From NCBI GenBank assembly GCA_037444825.1, contig JBBILR010000005.1:62001-126000 (forward strand): a stretch of DNA of 64,000 nucleotides, read 5' to 3'. Source of the stretch: JBFLVU01 sp037444825. GTDB lineage: Bacteria; Acidobacteriota; UBA4820; DSQY01. Shown here one piece after another: positions 14,008 to 21,881 of the stretch. A model generated the notes under the pieces. The model searched no databases, was not told the DNA's origin, and saw nothing but the letters and a program-made list of their open reading frames with translations. Position numbers and translations under genes: made by a program. Numbering within the stretch: position 1 is the stretch's first letter; each line of letters begins with the position of its first letter.

Positions 14008-16785
14008 CTACCGCCTCCCCCCCTTCTTTTTCTGGAAGTACTTCTGGAGCCCCAACTGGTTCCACCAGAGGACGTAGGGGCTGGCCACGAAGATGGAGGA
14101 GTAGGTGCCCACGACGATGCCCACGGTCATCACGAAGCTGAAGGAGAAGAGCACCTCGCCGCCGTAGACCAGCATGGCCACCACCACGAAGAAGGTGAGG
14201 AGGGAGGTGATCAGGGTCCGGGAGAGGGTCTCGTTGATGGCCTTGTCGAAGAGGGCGTCGTCCTCCTGCCTCTTGGTGAGCTTCATGTGCTCCCGGATCC
14301 GGTCGAAGACCACGATGGTGTCGTTGATGGAGTAGCCCAGGAGGGTCAGCAGGGCCGCCACCGTGGGCAGGTTCACCTCCACCTGGAAGAGGGAGAGGAA
14401 GCCGATGGCCATGAGGGCGTCGTGGACCAGGGAGAGGATGGCCCCCACGCTGAAGCGGAACTGGAAGCGGAACCAGGCGTAGAGGAGGATCCCCACCAGG
14501 GAGCCGATGACCGCCTGGAGCGCCTTGTTCCGGAGTTCCTTTCCGGCCGTGGGCCCCACCGTCTCGATCCGCTGAATGGCGAAGGAGCCCACGACGCACC
14601 GCTCCTTGAGGAAATCGGCCAGGACCGGGCTGATGCCGGGGACGGACTTGAGGGCCTCCAGGGAGGGGAGGATCCCGCCGTGCGCCTTCTTGTACGCCTG
14701 GATGGCCTCCGCCGCCTGCTTGGCGGTGTCGCTGGTCCCCGACAGGCTCCCGGCGGAGATGCCCCGAAGGACCAGTTCCTCGATGGCCTTGGTGTTGGCG
14801 GTGTTGAGGTCCACCTTGCCGGCGGCCAGGGCGGCCAGCACTTCGGGCTTCCGAAGGGTCTTGAGGATCTCCTGGCTTCGGGCGGCGATGGCCTGCTCAT
14901 CCAGGAGCTGGCCCTTCTCGTCCCGGGCGTCCATCCGCACCAGCACTTCGTTGTCCTGGGGCTCGCCGAAGCGCACCACGGTGATGGAGGCCTTGCCCAC
15001 GCTCTTTCGCAGGGCGGCCTCGATCTGGCGGGGGTCCACCGGCTCGGCGAAGCGGACCTGCATCTCCTGGCCGCCCCGGAAGTCGATCCCCCAGTTGAGG
15101 CCGCGGGTGAGGAGGCTGGCGAGCCCGGCGGCGATGAGCAGGAGGGAGAGGCTGATGAGGAGAACCTTGTACTTCATGAAGGGGATCTTCGTCCCCCGGA
15201 AGGACCCCACGGGGCCGATGGAGAGGGTGGTGACCCGATCCCCCTTCCGGCTGCGCACGGCGAGCACGATGTCGTAGATGAGCCGGGAGACGAAGATGGC
15301 GGTGAACATGGAGACCAGGAGGCCCACCGTCAGCGTCACGGCGAAGCCCCGCACCGGCCCCGTCCCGAACTGGAGGAGGAAGAGAGCGGAGACCAGGGTC
15401 GTCACGTTGGAGTCGAAGATGGTGACGAAGGCCTTGCCGAAGCCGTTCTGGATGGCCGTGGCCACCGTCTTGTTCTCGAGGAGCTCGTCCTTGATGCGCT
15501 CGAAGATGAGGACGTTGGCGTCGATGGCCATGCCGAGGGTGAGGATGATGCCCGCGATGCCGGGGACCGTCAGCGTGAGGCCGAAGGTGGACATGAAGCC
15601 CATGAGGAGGACGAAGTTCAGGAGGAGGCAGACGTCGGCGTTGAGGCCCGACAGCCGGTAGTAGGCCAGCATGAAGAGCAGCACGGCGGCGAGGCCCACC
15701 AGGCCCGACACGGTGCCCTTGCGGATGGAATCGAGCCCCAGGCTGGGTCCCACGGACCGCTCCTCCGAGAAGCGGGGGATGGCGGGCAGGGCGCCGGACT
15801 TGAGCTGGAAGACCAGCTCCTGGGCCTCGCGCTGGGTGAAGTGGCCCTCGATGACCCCCCGGTCGCCGATCTCGGCGTTGATGATGGGGGCGGAGATGAC
15901 GTTCCCGTCGAGGACGATGGCCAGCGGTTCGTGGAGGTACTTCCGGGTGATCTCGCGGAAGCGCTCCCCCGCGGTGGCGGAGAGCTGGAAGCCCACCACC
16001 GGCTCGCCCAGTTTGCCGCCCTCCACCCGGACCTCCTGGATGTCGGCGCCGGTGACGGGGGCCACCGTCTGGAGGGCGAAGAAGACCTCCCGGCCGAACT
16101 TCTCCCGGCTGCCGGGGAAGATGGCCACGTCGGGGGGCAGGGTGCCCTTGTAGTACTGGAGGATCTCTTCCCGCGAGGCGGCGCCGTTCTTGGGCTCCAC
16201 GGCGATGTGCCACTCGAGCTGGGCGGCCTTCCCGATGAGGGCCTTGATCTCGGTGGAGTCCTCCACGCCGGGGAGCTGGACGACGATCTTGTTGGTGCCC
16301 AGGCCCTGGCGGCTGATGGCCGGCTCGGAGACGCCGTACTTGTCGATGCGGTTCCGGATGACCTCCACCGACTGCTGGACGGCCTTGTCCCGAAGGTCCT
16401 GCTCGAAGGCCGACTTCATCTGCAGTTCGAAGCGGCCCCCGCCCGCCGCCTTGAAGGTGTAGGCGGAGAGCTCCTTGTCGGCGATCTCCCGGAGGGCCAG
16501 CCCCAAGTTGGGGTCGGTGCCCTCCACCACGATGGTGTCGTTGCGGTCTCCGGCGGTGTACAGGCGGCCGTAAGGGACGTTGCGGGACTTCAGGGCCTCC
16601 TCGGCGTTCCTCAGGTCCGTCTGGACCTTGTTGTACACCGAGACGTCGGTGTCCATGAGGAGGACCAGGTGAACGCCGCCCTTGAGGTCCAGGCCCTGGC
16701 GGAGGCCGTTCTTCACGTAGAAGAAGACGCTGAGCGCGGTGACGGCGAGGACCAGCAGGACCCGCCACTTGATGGTGTCTTTCAT
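14008..16785 (-). CDS. secDF: Fused protein-export membrane protein SecD-SecF
   Basis: Accessory part of the Sec translocon that uses proton-motive force to pull preproteins through the membrane. The 925-residue chain holds SecD first (GLDLKGGVHLVL near residues 30-41, a large periplasmic P1 domain, then six membrane segments) and SecF second (its start resembles MKYKVLLISL, then WGIDFRGG and six more segments). Separate secD and secF are the common arrangement; fusion is known in Firmicutes and scattered other groups. The SecF periplasmic part carries an unusual Ala/Lys-rich insert containing an helix-hairpin-like SVPGISPVLADFL. It follows yajC by 10 bp and ends at a strong terminator. Confidence 0.95.
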   Translation of the reverse strand: MKDTIKWRVLLVLAVTALSVFFYVKNGLRQGLDLKGGVHLVLLMDTDVSVYNKVQTDLRNAEEALKSRNVPYGRLYTAGDRNDTIVVEGTDPNLGLALREIADKELSAYTFKAAGGGRFELQMKSAFEQDLRDKAVQQSVEVIRNRIDKYGVSEPAISRQGLGTNKIVVQLPGVEDSTEIKALIGKAAQLEWHIAVEPKNGAASREEILQYYKGTLPPDVAIFPGSREKFGREVFFALQTVAPVTGADIQEVRVEGGKLGEPVVGFQLSATAGERFREITRKYLHEPLAIVLDGNVISAPIINAEIGDRGVIEGHFTQREAQELVFQLKSGALPAIPRFSEERSVGPSLGLDSIRKGTVSGLVGLAAVLLFMLAYYRLSGLNADVCLLLNFVLLMGFMSTFGLTLTVPGIAGIILTLGMAIDANVLIFERIKDELLENKTVATAIQNGFGKAFVTIFDSNVTTLVSALFLLQFGTGPVRGFAVTLTVGLLVSMFTAIFVSRLIYDIVLAVRSRKGDRVTTLSIGPVGSFRGTKIPFMKYKVLLISLSLLLIAAGLASLLTRGLNWGIDFRGGQEMQVRFAEPVDPRQIEAALRKSVGKASITVVRFGEPQDNEVLVRMDARDEKGQLLDEQAIAARSQEILKTLRKPEVLAALAAGKVDLNTANTKAIEELVLRGISAGSLSGTSDTAKQAAEAIQAYKKAHGGILPSLEALKSVPGISPVLADFLKERCVVGSFAIQRIETVGPTAGKELRNKALQAVIGSLVGILLYAWFRFQFRFSVGAILSLVHDALMAIGFLSLFQVEVNLPTVAALLTLLGYSINDTIVVFDRIREHMKLTKRQEDDALFDKAINETLSRTLITSLLTFFVVVAMLVYGGEVLFSFSFVMTVGIVVGTYSSIFVASPYVLWWNQLGLQKYFQKKKGGRR

Positions 16786-16795
16786 GGATTCCCCC

Positions 16796-17104
16796 TCAGT
16801 CGTTCCGGACGACGCCGGCGATGGCGGACTTGTTGAAGGTCAGCTTCACGTTGTCGGCCACGCGGAGGACCACCGTCTCGGCGTCCACGCTGTGGACGGT
16901 GCCCCGCAGGCCCCCCACGGTCACCACCGAATCCCCCGCCTTCAGGGCGTCCAGCATGGCCTTGTGCTGCTTGGCGCGCTTCTGCTGGGGCCGGATCAAC
17001 AGAAAGTAAAAGACCACCACGATGAGGATGATCGGAAGGAAGGCGGCCAGGGGATTCTGGGACGCCGCGCCTCCCGGCTGGGCCATCAGCAGCGCTGCCA
17101 ACAT
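16796..17104 (-). CDS. yajC: Preprotein translocase subunit YajC
   Basis: A 102-residue single-pass membrane protein that associates with SecDF. One hydrophobic helix near residues 22-42 is followed by the family motif FLLIRPQQKR and a soluble C-terminal domain with GDSVVTVGGLRG. The ATG has an AAGGAGG site. It is the first gene of the yajC-secDF operon, with a 124-nt leader from the promoter at 17234-17262; that leader contains a GC-rich hairpin (about 17201-17223, arms GCCCCCGG and CCGGGGGC) of unknown use. Confidence 0.94.
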   Translation of the reverse strand: MLAALLMAQPGGAASQNPLAAFLPIILIVVVFYFLLIRPQQKRAKQHKAMLDALKAGDSVVTVGGLRGTVHSVDAETVVLRVADNVKLTFNKSAIAGVVRND

Positions 17105-17233
17105 GGAAACCTCCTTCGGAACGTACACCCGCCGAGCGCCGGGTTCGGGAGCCCCGGCGCACCTCCGCCTTCCTCGTCCCTCGGTTCGGTGGAGGAAGGA
17201 GCCCCCGGTCGGGCGCCGGGGGCCTGAAGAGCC

Positions 17234-17262
17234 ATTATGCCCTGAAGTGGCTGATTCGTCAA
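17234..17262 (-). promoter_or_regulatory. Sigma-70-type promoter of yajC-secDF
   Basis: On the minus strand TTGACG (17262-17257) and CATAAT (17239-17234) are separated by exactly 17 bp. Each hexamer is one base from consensus. It points to yajC with a predicted start point near 17228. The 276 bp between this promoter and the aldolase stop (17263-17538) hold no convincing gene, only GC-rich sequence with short imperfect hairpins. Confidence 0.8.
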
Positions 17263-17538
17263 GGAATAGGGGTTTCCCAATCCCGCGGGGAAACGGGAAG
17301 GGGTTCCTCCGCCCGCCGGCGCTCCGGTGAGTCGGGGAAAAAGGGGCCTTCACCCCGTCGGGAGGAGGGCTCCCGAGCCGAAGGCGAGGAGGGCGCCAAG
17401 GAAGGGGCTCCCTCCGTCCGGCTTGGCCTCCGCAGGGGGGAGGGAACGGCCCCTCCCCTTCAAGGAGAAAGCCCTTCTTTCCACTCGGCACGGCCCATTT
17501 CGAAGGCCGAATCCCTTCCGTGGCGGAAAGGGGGGGCT

Positions 17539-18975
17539 TCAGTCGGCCCGGGGGTTGGCCTCGGCCTTCTCCACCACCACGGCGGAGGCGGCGGCGATCT
17601 CCGCCTCCAGGTCGGGCACCAGCGGCGGCGGCGCCACGAAGCGCTCCACGGTCCCCCGGCTGCCAGAAACCCCCAGCTGGCCGATGAGGAAGGCGAACTT
17701 CTCCTCCAGGGCCGCCCCCAGCTCCTCCCGGATGGGGGCGGGAAGGCCCCACCACTCCCGCTTCAGGAAGCCGCCGAAGCCCTTCTTCCGGGTCTTGTAG
17801 TGGAACTGTTCGTCGGTCTCCCCCGCCTTGCGCTCCGCGGCGAAGGCCCGGTCGAGGTGGGCGTAGACGTGGGCCTTGAAGTCCGCCGGCAGGGCCGGGT
17901 GGTCGTAGACGAGGTTCTGGAAGCCGGTGGCCAGGTGGACCTCCACCGCGCCGTTCTCCGGGAACTTGTGGAAGAGGTCGTCGGGGAGGGTGGAGGCGCC
18001 GTGCTGGACGGTGCCGCCCATCCCGTACCGCTCCCGCGCCACGGTGGAAATGGCCCTCAGGACCTCGAAGTCCAGCTTCACCTGGGCGATGGAGCCGTCG
18101 GGCAGGACCACCCCTCCGTGGCTGGTCCCCGTCTGCACGGAGATCTTCTTGATGGGCTCGGCTCCGCCCAGAAGGGGCAGGTAGTCCTCCATGAAGGCCT
18201 CGAACTCCTCCACGGTGCTGTTGTGGCCCCCCACCTCCCCGATCTCCCCGCCGACGCTCACCCGGACCCCCGCCGGTTCCTTTTCCCGGATGAAGTGGGT
18301 CAGCTCGGCGCAGACGGCGGCGTTGTCCTGCTGCTGGGCGGCGAGGGTGGGGCGGTCCAGGACCACCAGGGTGGAGGAGTCGATGTCGATGTTGTAGAAG
18401 CCCGCGGCCAGGGCCTCCTCGATGAGGGCCCTCAGGCCCGCGAGCTCCCTCTCCGGGTCGGGGAAGTACCCCTTGGCCGAGGCCTGGAAGTGGTCCCCCT
18501 GGACGAAGAGGGGCCCCTGGAAGCCCTCCCGGAGGGCCGCCCCCAGGAGAACCGCCACGTACTCGTGGGGCCGCTGGCTGGTGTAGTTCATTTCCGTCCG
18601 GGCGATCTCGAAGATGTAGGCCCCGCAGTCGGTGCGCCGGGCGGCCCGGTAGAAGGCCCGGGCGGTGTCGTAGGTGAGGCCGCGGACGTTCATGGCGGGG
18701 ACGGTGAAGGGTCCGCACTCCCCCCGGCCCACGGCGGCGTAGAGATCGTGGATGGAGGCCAGGCGCACGCCCAGGGCCTCGGCGGCCTGCTTGAGGAAGA
18801 AGCGCGCCCAGCCCCGCACTTCCGGCCGCTCCGAAAAGACGGCGGTCTCCACCAGGGAGTCGGTGAGGGGCCCGCGGAAGGCCGCCGGGTCCTTCGCCAC
18901 GGCGCGGCCGTGGGGGGCCGGCTCCAGGATGCCCTTGAGGGCCGTTTCCAGCGCCACGCTGCTTTCGTAGATCAT
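17539..18975 (-). CDS. Class II fructose-bisphosphate aldolase family protein
   Basis: A 478-residue zinc-type aldolase-family protein. Class II aldolases cleave or form fructose 1,6-bisphosphate through a metal-bound enediolate. Visible family features are VPAMNVRG, a zinc-type GDHF, the ENIDID-like YNIDIDSS, GGEIGEVGG and SVQTGTSHGG. It is longer than the usual 300-350 residues, with extra sequence at both ends, and belongs to a divergent subgroup; specificity for fructose bisphosphate against tagatose bisphosphate or another sugar is not settled. A GAGGAGGCG site precedes the ATG. The SDR gene is 14 bp upstream in the same direction, so the two are probably co-transcribed. Confidence 0.82.
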   Translation of the reverse strand: MIYESSVALETALKGILEPAPHGRAVAKDPAAFRGPLTDSLVETAVFSERPEVRGWARFFLKQAAEALGVRLASIHDLYAAVGRGECGPFTVPAMNVRGLTYDTARAFYRAARRTDCGAYIFEIARTEMNYTSQRPHEYVAVLLGAALREGFQGPLFVQGDHFQASAKGYFPDPERELAGLRALIEEALAAGFYNIDIDSSTLVVLDRPTLAAQQQDNAAVCAELTHFIREKEPAGVRVSVGGEIGEVGGHNSTVEEFEAFMEDYLPLLGGAEPIKKISVQTGTSHGGVVLPDGSIAQVKLDFEVLRAISTVARERYGMGGTVQHGASTLPDDLFHKFPENGAVEVHLATGFQNLVYDHPALPADFKAHVYAHLDRAFAAERKAGETDEQFHYKTRKKGFGGFLKREWWGLPAPIREELGAALEEKFAFLIGQLGVSGSRGTVERFVAPPPLVPDLEAEIAAASAVVVEKAEANPRAD

Positions 18976-18989
18976 CGTCCGTCGCCTCC

Positions 18990-19724
18990 TCAGACCATCT
19001 CCGTTCCGCCGTTGACGGGCAGGTACTGCCCGGTGATCCACCGGGCCTCCTCCGAGCAGAGGAAGGCCACCACCCCGCCGATGTCGTCGGGGAGCCCCAC
19101 CCGCCTCAAAGGGGTGAAGGCCGCCGCCGCCCGCTTCTGCTCCAGGGGAATGTGGGCGGTGGCGTCGGTTTCCACGAGCCCCGGCGCCACCGTGTTCACC
19201 GTCACGCCGAAGGGGCCCGCCTCCCGGGCCAGAACCCGGACGGCGCCGTCCAAGGCCGCCTTGGCGGCGGCGTGGGCGCCGAAGCCCTCGTGGCCGAAGC
19301 GGGAGAGGGAGGAGGAGACGGCCACCACCCGGCCCCACTTGCGCTCCGTCATTCCGGGGAGAACGGCGGCGCAGAGGCCGTGGAAGGCGCCCAGCTCGCC
19401 CACGAGCTTGGCCCGGACCTCCTCCCACGGCTGGAGCCAGAAGGGGCCCATGGGGAAGGCCACGTTGGCGTTGTGGATGGCGGCGGCCACGGGGCCCAGC
19501 TCCGCCTCCACCTTCCGGACCAGGTCGGCCACCTGGGCGGGTTCCCGGGCGTCGGCGGGGTAGACCCCGCCCCGCCCGCCGCACTCCTCGAGGACCTTCC
19601 GGGCCAGCGACTCGTTCTTCAGGCAGTTCACCGCAACGGTCCAGCCGGCCCTGGCGAGGGACCGGACGATGGCGGCGCCGATGCCGCGGCTTCCCCCCGT
19701 GACCAGCGCCACCCTGGCTTCCAT
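18990..19724 (-). CDS. Short-chain dehydrogenase/reductase family protein lacking the catalytic tyrosine
   Basis: A 244-residue Rossmann-fold SDR, FabG-like in length and C-terminus (GQYLPVNGGTEM). The cofactor motif TGGSRGIG at residues 9-16 is intact. The catalytic YxxxK is HAAAK at 151-155: tyrosine is replaced by histidine (codon CAC) while lysine is kept. The NNAG structural motif is HNAN (84-87). A classical reductase mechanism is therefore doubtful; it may use His as acid/base, act as a non-catalytic partner, or do other chemistry. The start ATG at 19724 has GAGGGAGG. It shares an operon with the class II aldolase, which suggests a sugar-related rather than fatty-acid role; that is inference. 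Confidence 0.8.
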   Translation of the reverse strand: MEARVALVTGGSRGIGAAIVRSLARAGWTVAVNCLKNESLARKVLEECGGRGGVYPADAREPAQVADLVRKVEAELGPVAAAIHNANVAFPMGPFWLQPWEEVRAKLVGELGAFHGLCAAVLPGMTERKWGRVVAVSSSLSRFGHEGFGAHAAAKAALDGAVRVLAREAGPFGVTVNTVAPGLVETDATAHIPLEQKRAAAAFTPLRRVGLPDDIGGVVAFLCSEEARWITGQYLPVNGGTEMV

Positions 19725-19819
19725 GGAGACCTCCCTCGGGTAGAGGGTGAGCATACCGAAGGGGCCGGCGGGAAGCAAGGCGGCCGAAGCCGCCGCTGGA
19801 GAAGGCCCAGGCCCTCTGC

Positions 19820-19825
19820 TACACT
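19820..19825 (+). promoter_or_regulatory. Candidate -10 element of trpS
   Basis: TACACT, one to two bases from TATAAT, lies 26 bp before the trpS start. The matching -35 position holds TGGAGA, a weak fit to TTGACA. The spacer 19725-19851 between the divergent SDR and trpS genes has no other feature I can support. Confidence 0.4.
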
Positions 19826-19851
19826 GAGGACCTGCGGGGAGGACCCTGTCC

Positions 19852-20817
19852 ATGCGCATCCTGTCGGGCATCCAGCCATCGGGAAGGCTCCACCTGGGCA
19901 ATTACCTGGGGGCCATGAAGCAGCACCTGGAACTCCAGGAGAAGGGGGACGCCTTCTACTTCATCGCCGACTACCACGCCCTCACCACCGTCAAGGACCC
20001 GGAGGCCCTCCGGCGGTACGTTAGGGACGTGGCCCTGGACTACCTGGCCCTGGGACTGGATCCCGCCCGGTGCACCTTCTACCGCCAGTCGGACCTGCCC
20101 GCCGTGACGGAGCTGGCCTGGCTCCTCACCACGGTGACCCCCATGGGGCTCCTGGAACGGTGCCACTCCTACAAGGACAAGATCGCCAAGGGCATCGCGC
20201 CGGACCACGGCCTCTTCGCCTACCCGGTCCTCATGGCGGCGGACATCCTCATCGTGGACGCGGAGGTGGTCCCCGTGGGGAAGGACCAGAAACAGCACGT
20301 GGAGGTGACGCGGGACATCGCCCAGCGCTTCAACAACCTCTACGGCGGGGAGGTCTTCGTCCTGCCGGAGCCGCGGATCCTGCCCGAGACGGGGGTGGTG
20401 CCGGGGATCGACGGCCAGAAGATGAGCAAGTCCTACGGCAACGACATCGGCATCTTCCTGGAAGGCAAGGCCCTGAAGGAGCGGGTCATGGCCATCGTCA
20501 CCGACTCGGCCCCCGTGGAGGCCCCCAAGGACCCCGATTCGAACAACGTCTTCAACCTCCTGAAGCTCTTCGTCTCCCGGGAGGAGGAGGCCGAGTGGCG
20601 GGAGCGGTTCCTGAAGGGGGGCCTCAAGTACTCCGACGTCAAGAAACGGCTCATCGCGGTGCTGGACGAGACCTTCGGCGAGGCGCGGGAACGGCGGAAG
20701 GCCCTGGCGGCCAGGCCCTCGGAGGTGGACGACGTGCTCCGGGAGGGCGCCCGTAAGGTCCGTCCGGTGGCCGAGGCCACGCTGGAGCGGGCCCGGAGGG
20801 CCTGCGGCATTTCCTGA
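19852..20817 (+). CDS. trpS: Tryptophanyl-tRNA synthetase
   Basis: Charges tRNA-Trp with tryptophan. A 321-residue class I synthetase of normal bacterial length; the HIGH-type motif is PSGRLHLGNY at residues 9-18 and the KMSKS motif is KMSKSYGN near 194-201. The segment between them contains the conserved FAYPVLMAADIL and VGKDQKQHVE blocks. The ATG is preceded by GGGGAGGACC. The PilZ gene follows after 12 bp in the same direction. Confidence 0.96.
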   Translation: MRILSGIQPSGRLHLGNYLGAMKQHLELQEKGDAFYFIADYHALTTVKDPEALRRYVRDVALDYLALGLDPARCTFYRQSDLPAVTELAWLLTTVTPMGLLERCHSYKDKIAKGIAPDHGLFAYPVLMAADILIVDAEVVPVGKDQKQHVEVTRDIAQRFNNLYGGEVFVLPEPRILPETGVVPGIDGQKMSKSYGNDIGIFLEGKALKERVMAIVTDSAPVEAPKDPDSNNVFNLLKLFVSREEEAEWRERFLKGGLKYSDVKKRLIAVLDETFGEARERRKALAARPSEVDDVLREGARKVRPVAEATLERARRACGIS

Positions 20818-20829
20818 GAGGAGGCGCCC

Positions 20830-21171
20830 ATGGTCCTCGCGGTGGAGCGGCGGCGGAGCCCCCGGCACCGGATCTCCCTGCGGGCCCGCCTGTCCCCCGC
20901 CGGAGGGCCGGACCTCCCGGTGGAGGTGGTCAACCTGAGCCTGGAGGCGGCGCTCGTCCGGGGACCCCGGCCCTTCCGCCTCCTCCAGAAGGCCACCCTC
21001 CGCATGGGGCTGGGAAAGGAAACCTTTGAAACCGCCGCCGTCTGCGTGCGGGCCTCGGACCAGGAGCCCTGGGAGGGGGCCTTTCTCTTCCTCTCTCCCT
21101 CGGACCGCGCCCGATCCTCCCTGGAAACCTTCCTCCGCTCCCTGCCGTACCCCTCTCCGGGAGGACGGTGA
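20830..21171 (+). CDS. PilZ-domain protein (possible c-di-GMP receptor)
   Basis: A 113-residue single-domain protein. PilZ domains bind cyclic di-GMP through an RxxxR motif and a (D/N)xSxxG motif. The first is present as RRRSPRHR (residues 7-14). The second reads NLSLEA (35-40), with alanine in place of the final glycine, so binding may be weakened. The rest fits a short beta barrel and a C-terminal helix. It lies between trpS and a tiny membrane protein and overlaps the latter by one base. A degenerate GGDEF-EAL protein is encoded at 56.7-58 kb, showing that c-di-GMP signalling proteins exist in the organism. Confidence 0.7.
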   Translation: MVLAVERRRSPRHRISLRARLSPAGGPDLPVEVVNLSLEAALVRGPRPFRLLQKATLRMGLGKETFETAAVCVRASDQEPWEGAFLFLSPSDRARSSLETFLRSLPYPSPGGR

Positions 21172-21371
21172 TGGCGACCTTCCTGCTCTGGCTGATTTTA
21201 CTGGTGCTCTGCTGGCCCCTGGCCCTCCTGGCCCTGGTCCTCTACCCGCTGGTGTGGCTCCTCCTCCTGCCCTTCCGCCTGCTGGGGATGGCGGTGGAGG
21301 GCGTCTTTTCCTTCCTCAAGGCGCTCCTCTTCCTTCCCGCGCGGATCCTGCGCGGCCCAGCCCGCCTCTGA
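21171..21371 (+). CDS. Small membrane protein of unknown function
   Basis: A 66-residue, almost wholly hydrophobic protein with one long or two short membrane helices (about residues 4-38) and a second amphipathic part ending in ARILRGPARL. The ATG overlaps the PilZ stop and follows GGGAGGACG; a GTG one codon earlier is also possible. I do not recognise a family. Tight coupling to the PilZ gene suggests a membrane partner, which is inference only. Confidence 0.55.
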   Translation: MATFLLWLILLVLCWPLALLALVLYPLVWLLLLPFRLLGMAVEGVFSFLKALLFLPARILRGPARL

Positions 21372-21383
21372 AGGGCGAAAGAC

Positions 21384-21722
21384 TCAGGAATAGGCCAGCA
21401 GCCCGTTGACCTTGGCGGCGCAGATGAAGTCGTTCTCCGAGAGCCCGCCGATGGCGTGGGTGGAGTACCGCACGGTGCACCGGTCGTAGCCCACGGCCAG
21501 GTCGGGGTGGTGGCCCTCCTGGTGGGCGATCCAGGCCACGGCGTTCACGAAGGCCATGGTCTCGTGGAAATTCCGGAAGACGAAGGTCCTCGAAATTTCC
21601 GTGGCCCCGTCGCCGAGCGTCCAGAAGGGGATTTCGCCGAGCAGCCGCTCCGCTTCCGGCCGCGAGAGGGGGGTGGCGCCCCCCTCGCAGGGTTTGCAGG
21701 TGCGCTTCGCGAGACCTTTCAT
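21384..21722 (-). CDS. phhB: Pterin-4a-carbinolamine dehydratase
   Basis: Dehydrates 4a-hydroxytetrahydropterin, recycling the cofactor of aromatic amino acid hydroxylases; some homologues have other pterin roles. The 112-residue protein has the N-terminal CKPCEGG segment common in this family and the active-site GHHPD followed by YSTHAIGGLSENDF, containing the expected His and Asp residues. The ATG has a GGAGGAGG site. No phenylalanine hydroxylase is nearby; the acyl-CoA synthetase gene diverges from it. Confidence 0.93.
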   Translation of the reverse strand: MKGLAKRTCKPCEGGATPLSRPEAERLLGEIPFWTLGDGATEISRTFVFRNFHETMAFVNAVAWIAHQEGHHPDLAVGYDRCTVRYSTHAIGGLSENDFICAAKVNGLLAYS

Positions 21723-21851
21723 GGTCCTCCTCCGGGGGGAATGGCCCCTTCTTCCGTAACGCCTTTCACCGGCCGTTGCATCCCGGCGAGCGCCGGCCCC
21801 GCCCGCGCGGGCCTGGAGACCCCCGCCATCCTTTCCGGCGGATCCCTGGTT

Positions 21852-21857
21852 TACAAT
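21852..21857 (+). promoter_or_regulatory. Candidate -10 element of the acyl-CoA synthetase gene
   Basis: TACAAT (one base from TATAAT) lies 24 bp before the ATG at 21882. The -35 position has no good match, so the promoter may be weak or need an activator. Confidence 0.45.
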
Positions 21858-21881
21858 TCTCCTCTTTCGAGGGGGGAAACC

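Noticed and set aside
17263..17538. A plus-strand open frame between yajC and the aldolase
   Set aside because: Arg/Gly/Pro-rich, no convincing ribosome site or motif, and it runs into the aldolase gene on the other strand.
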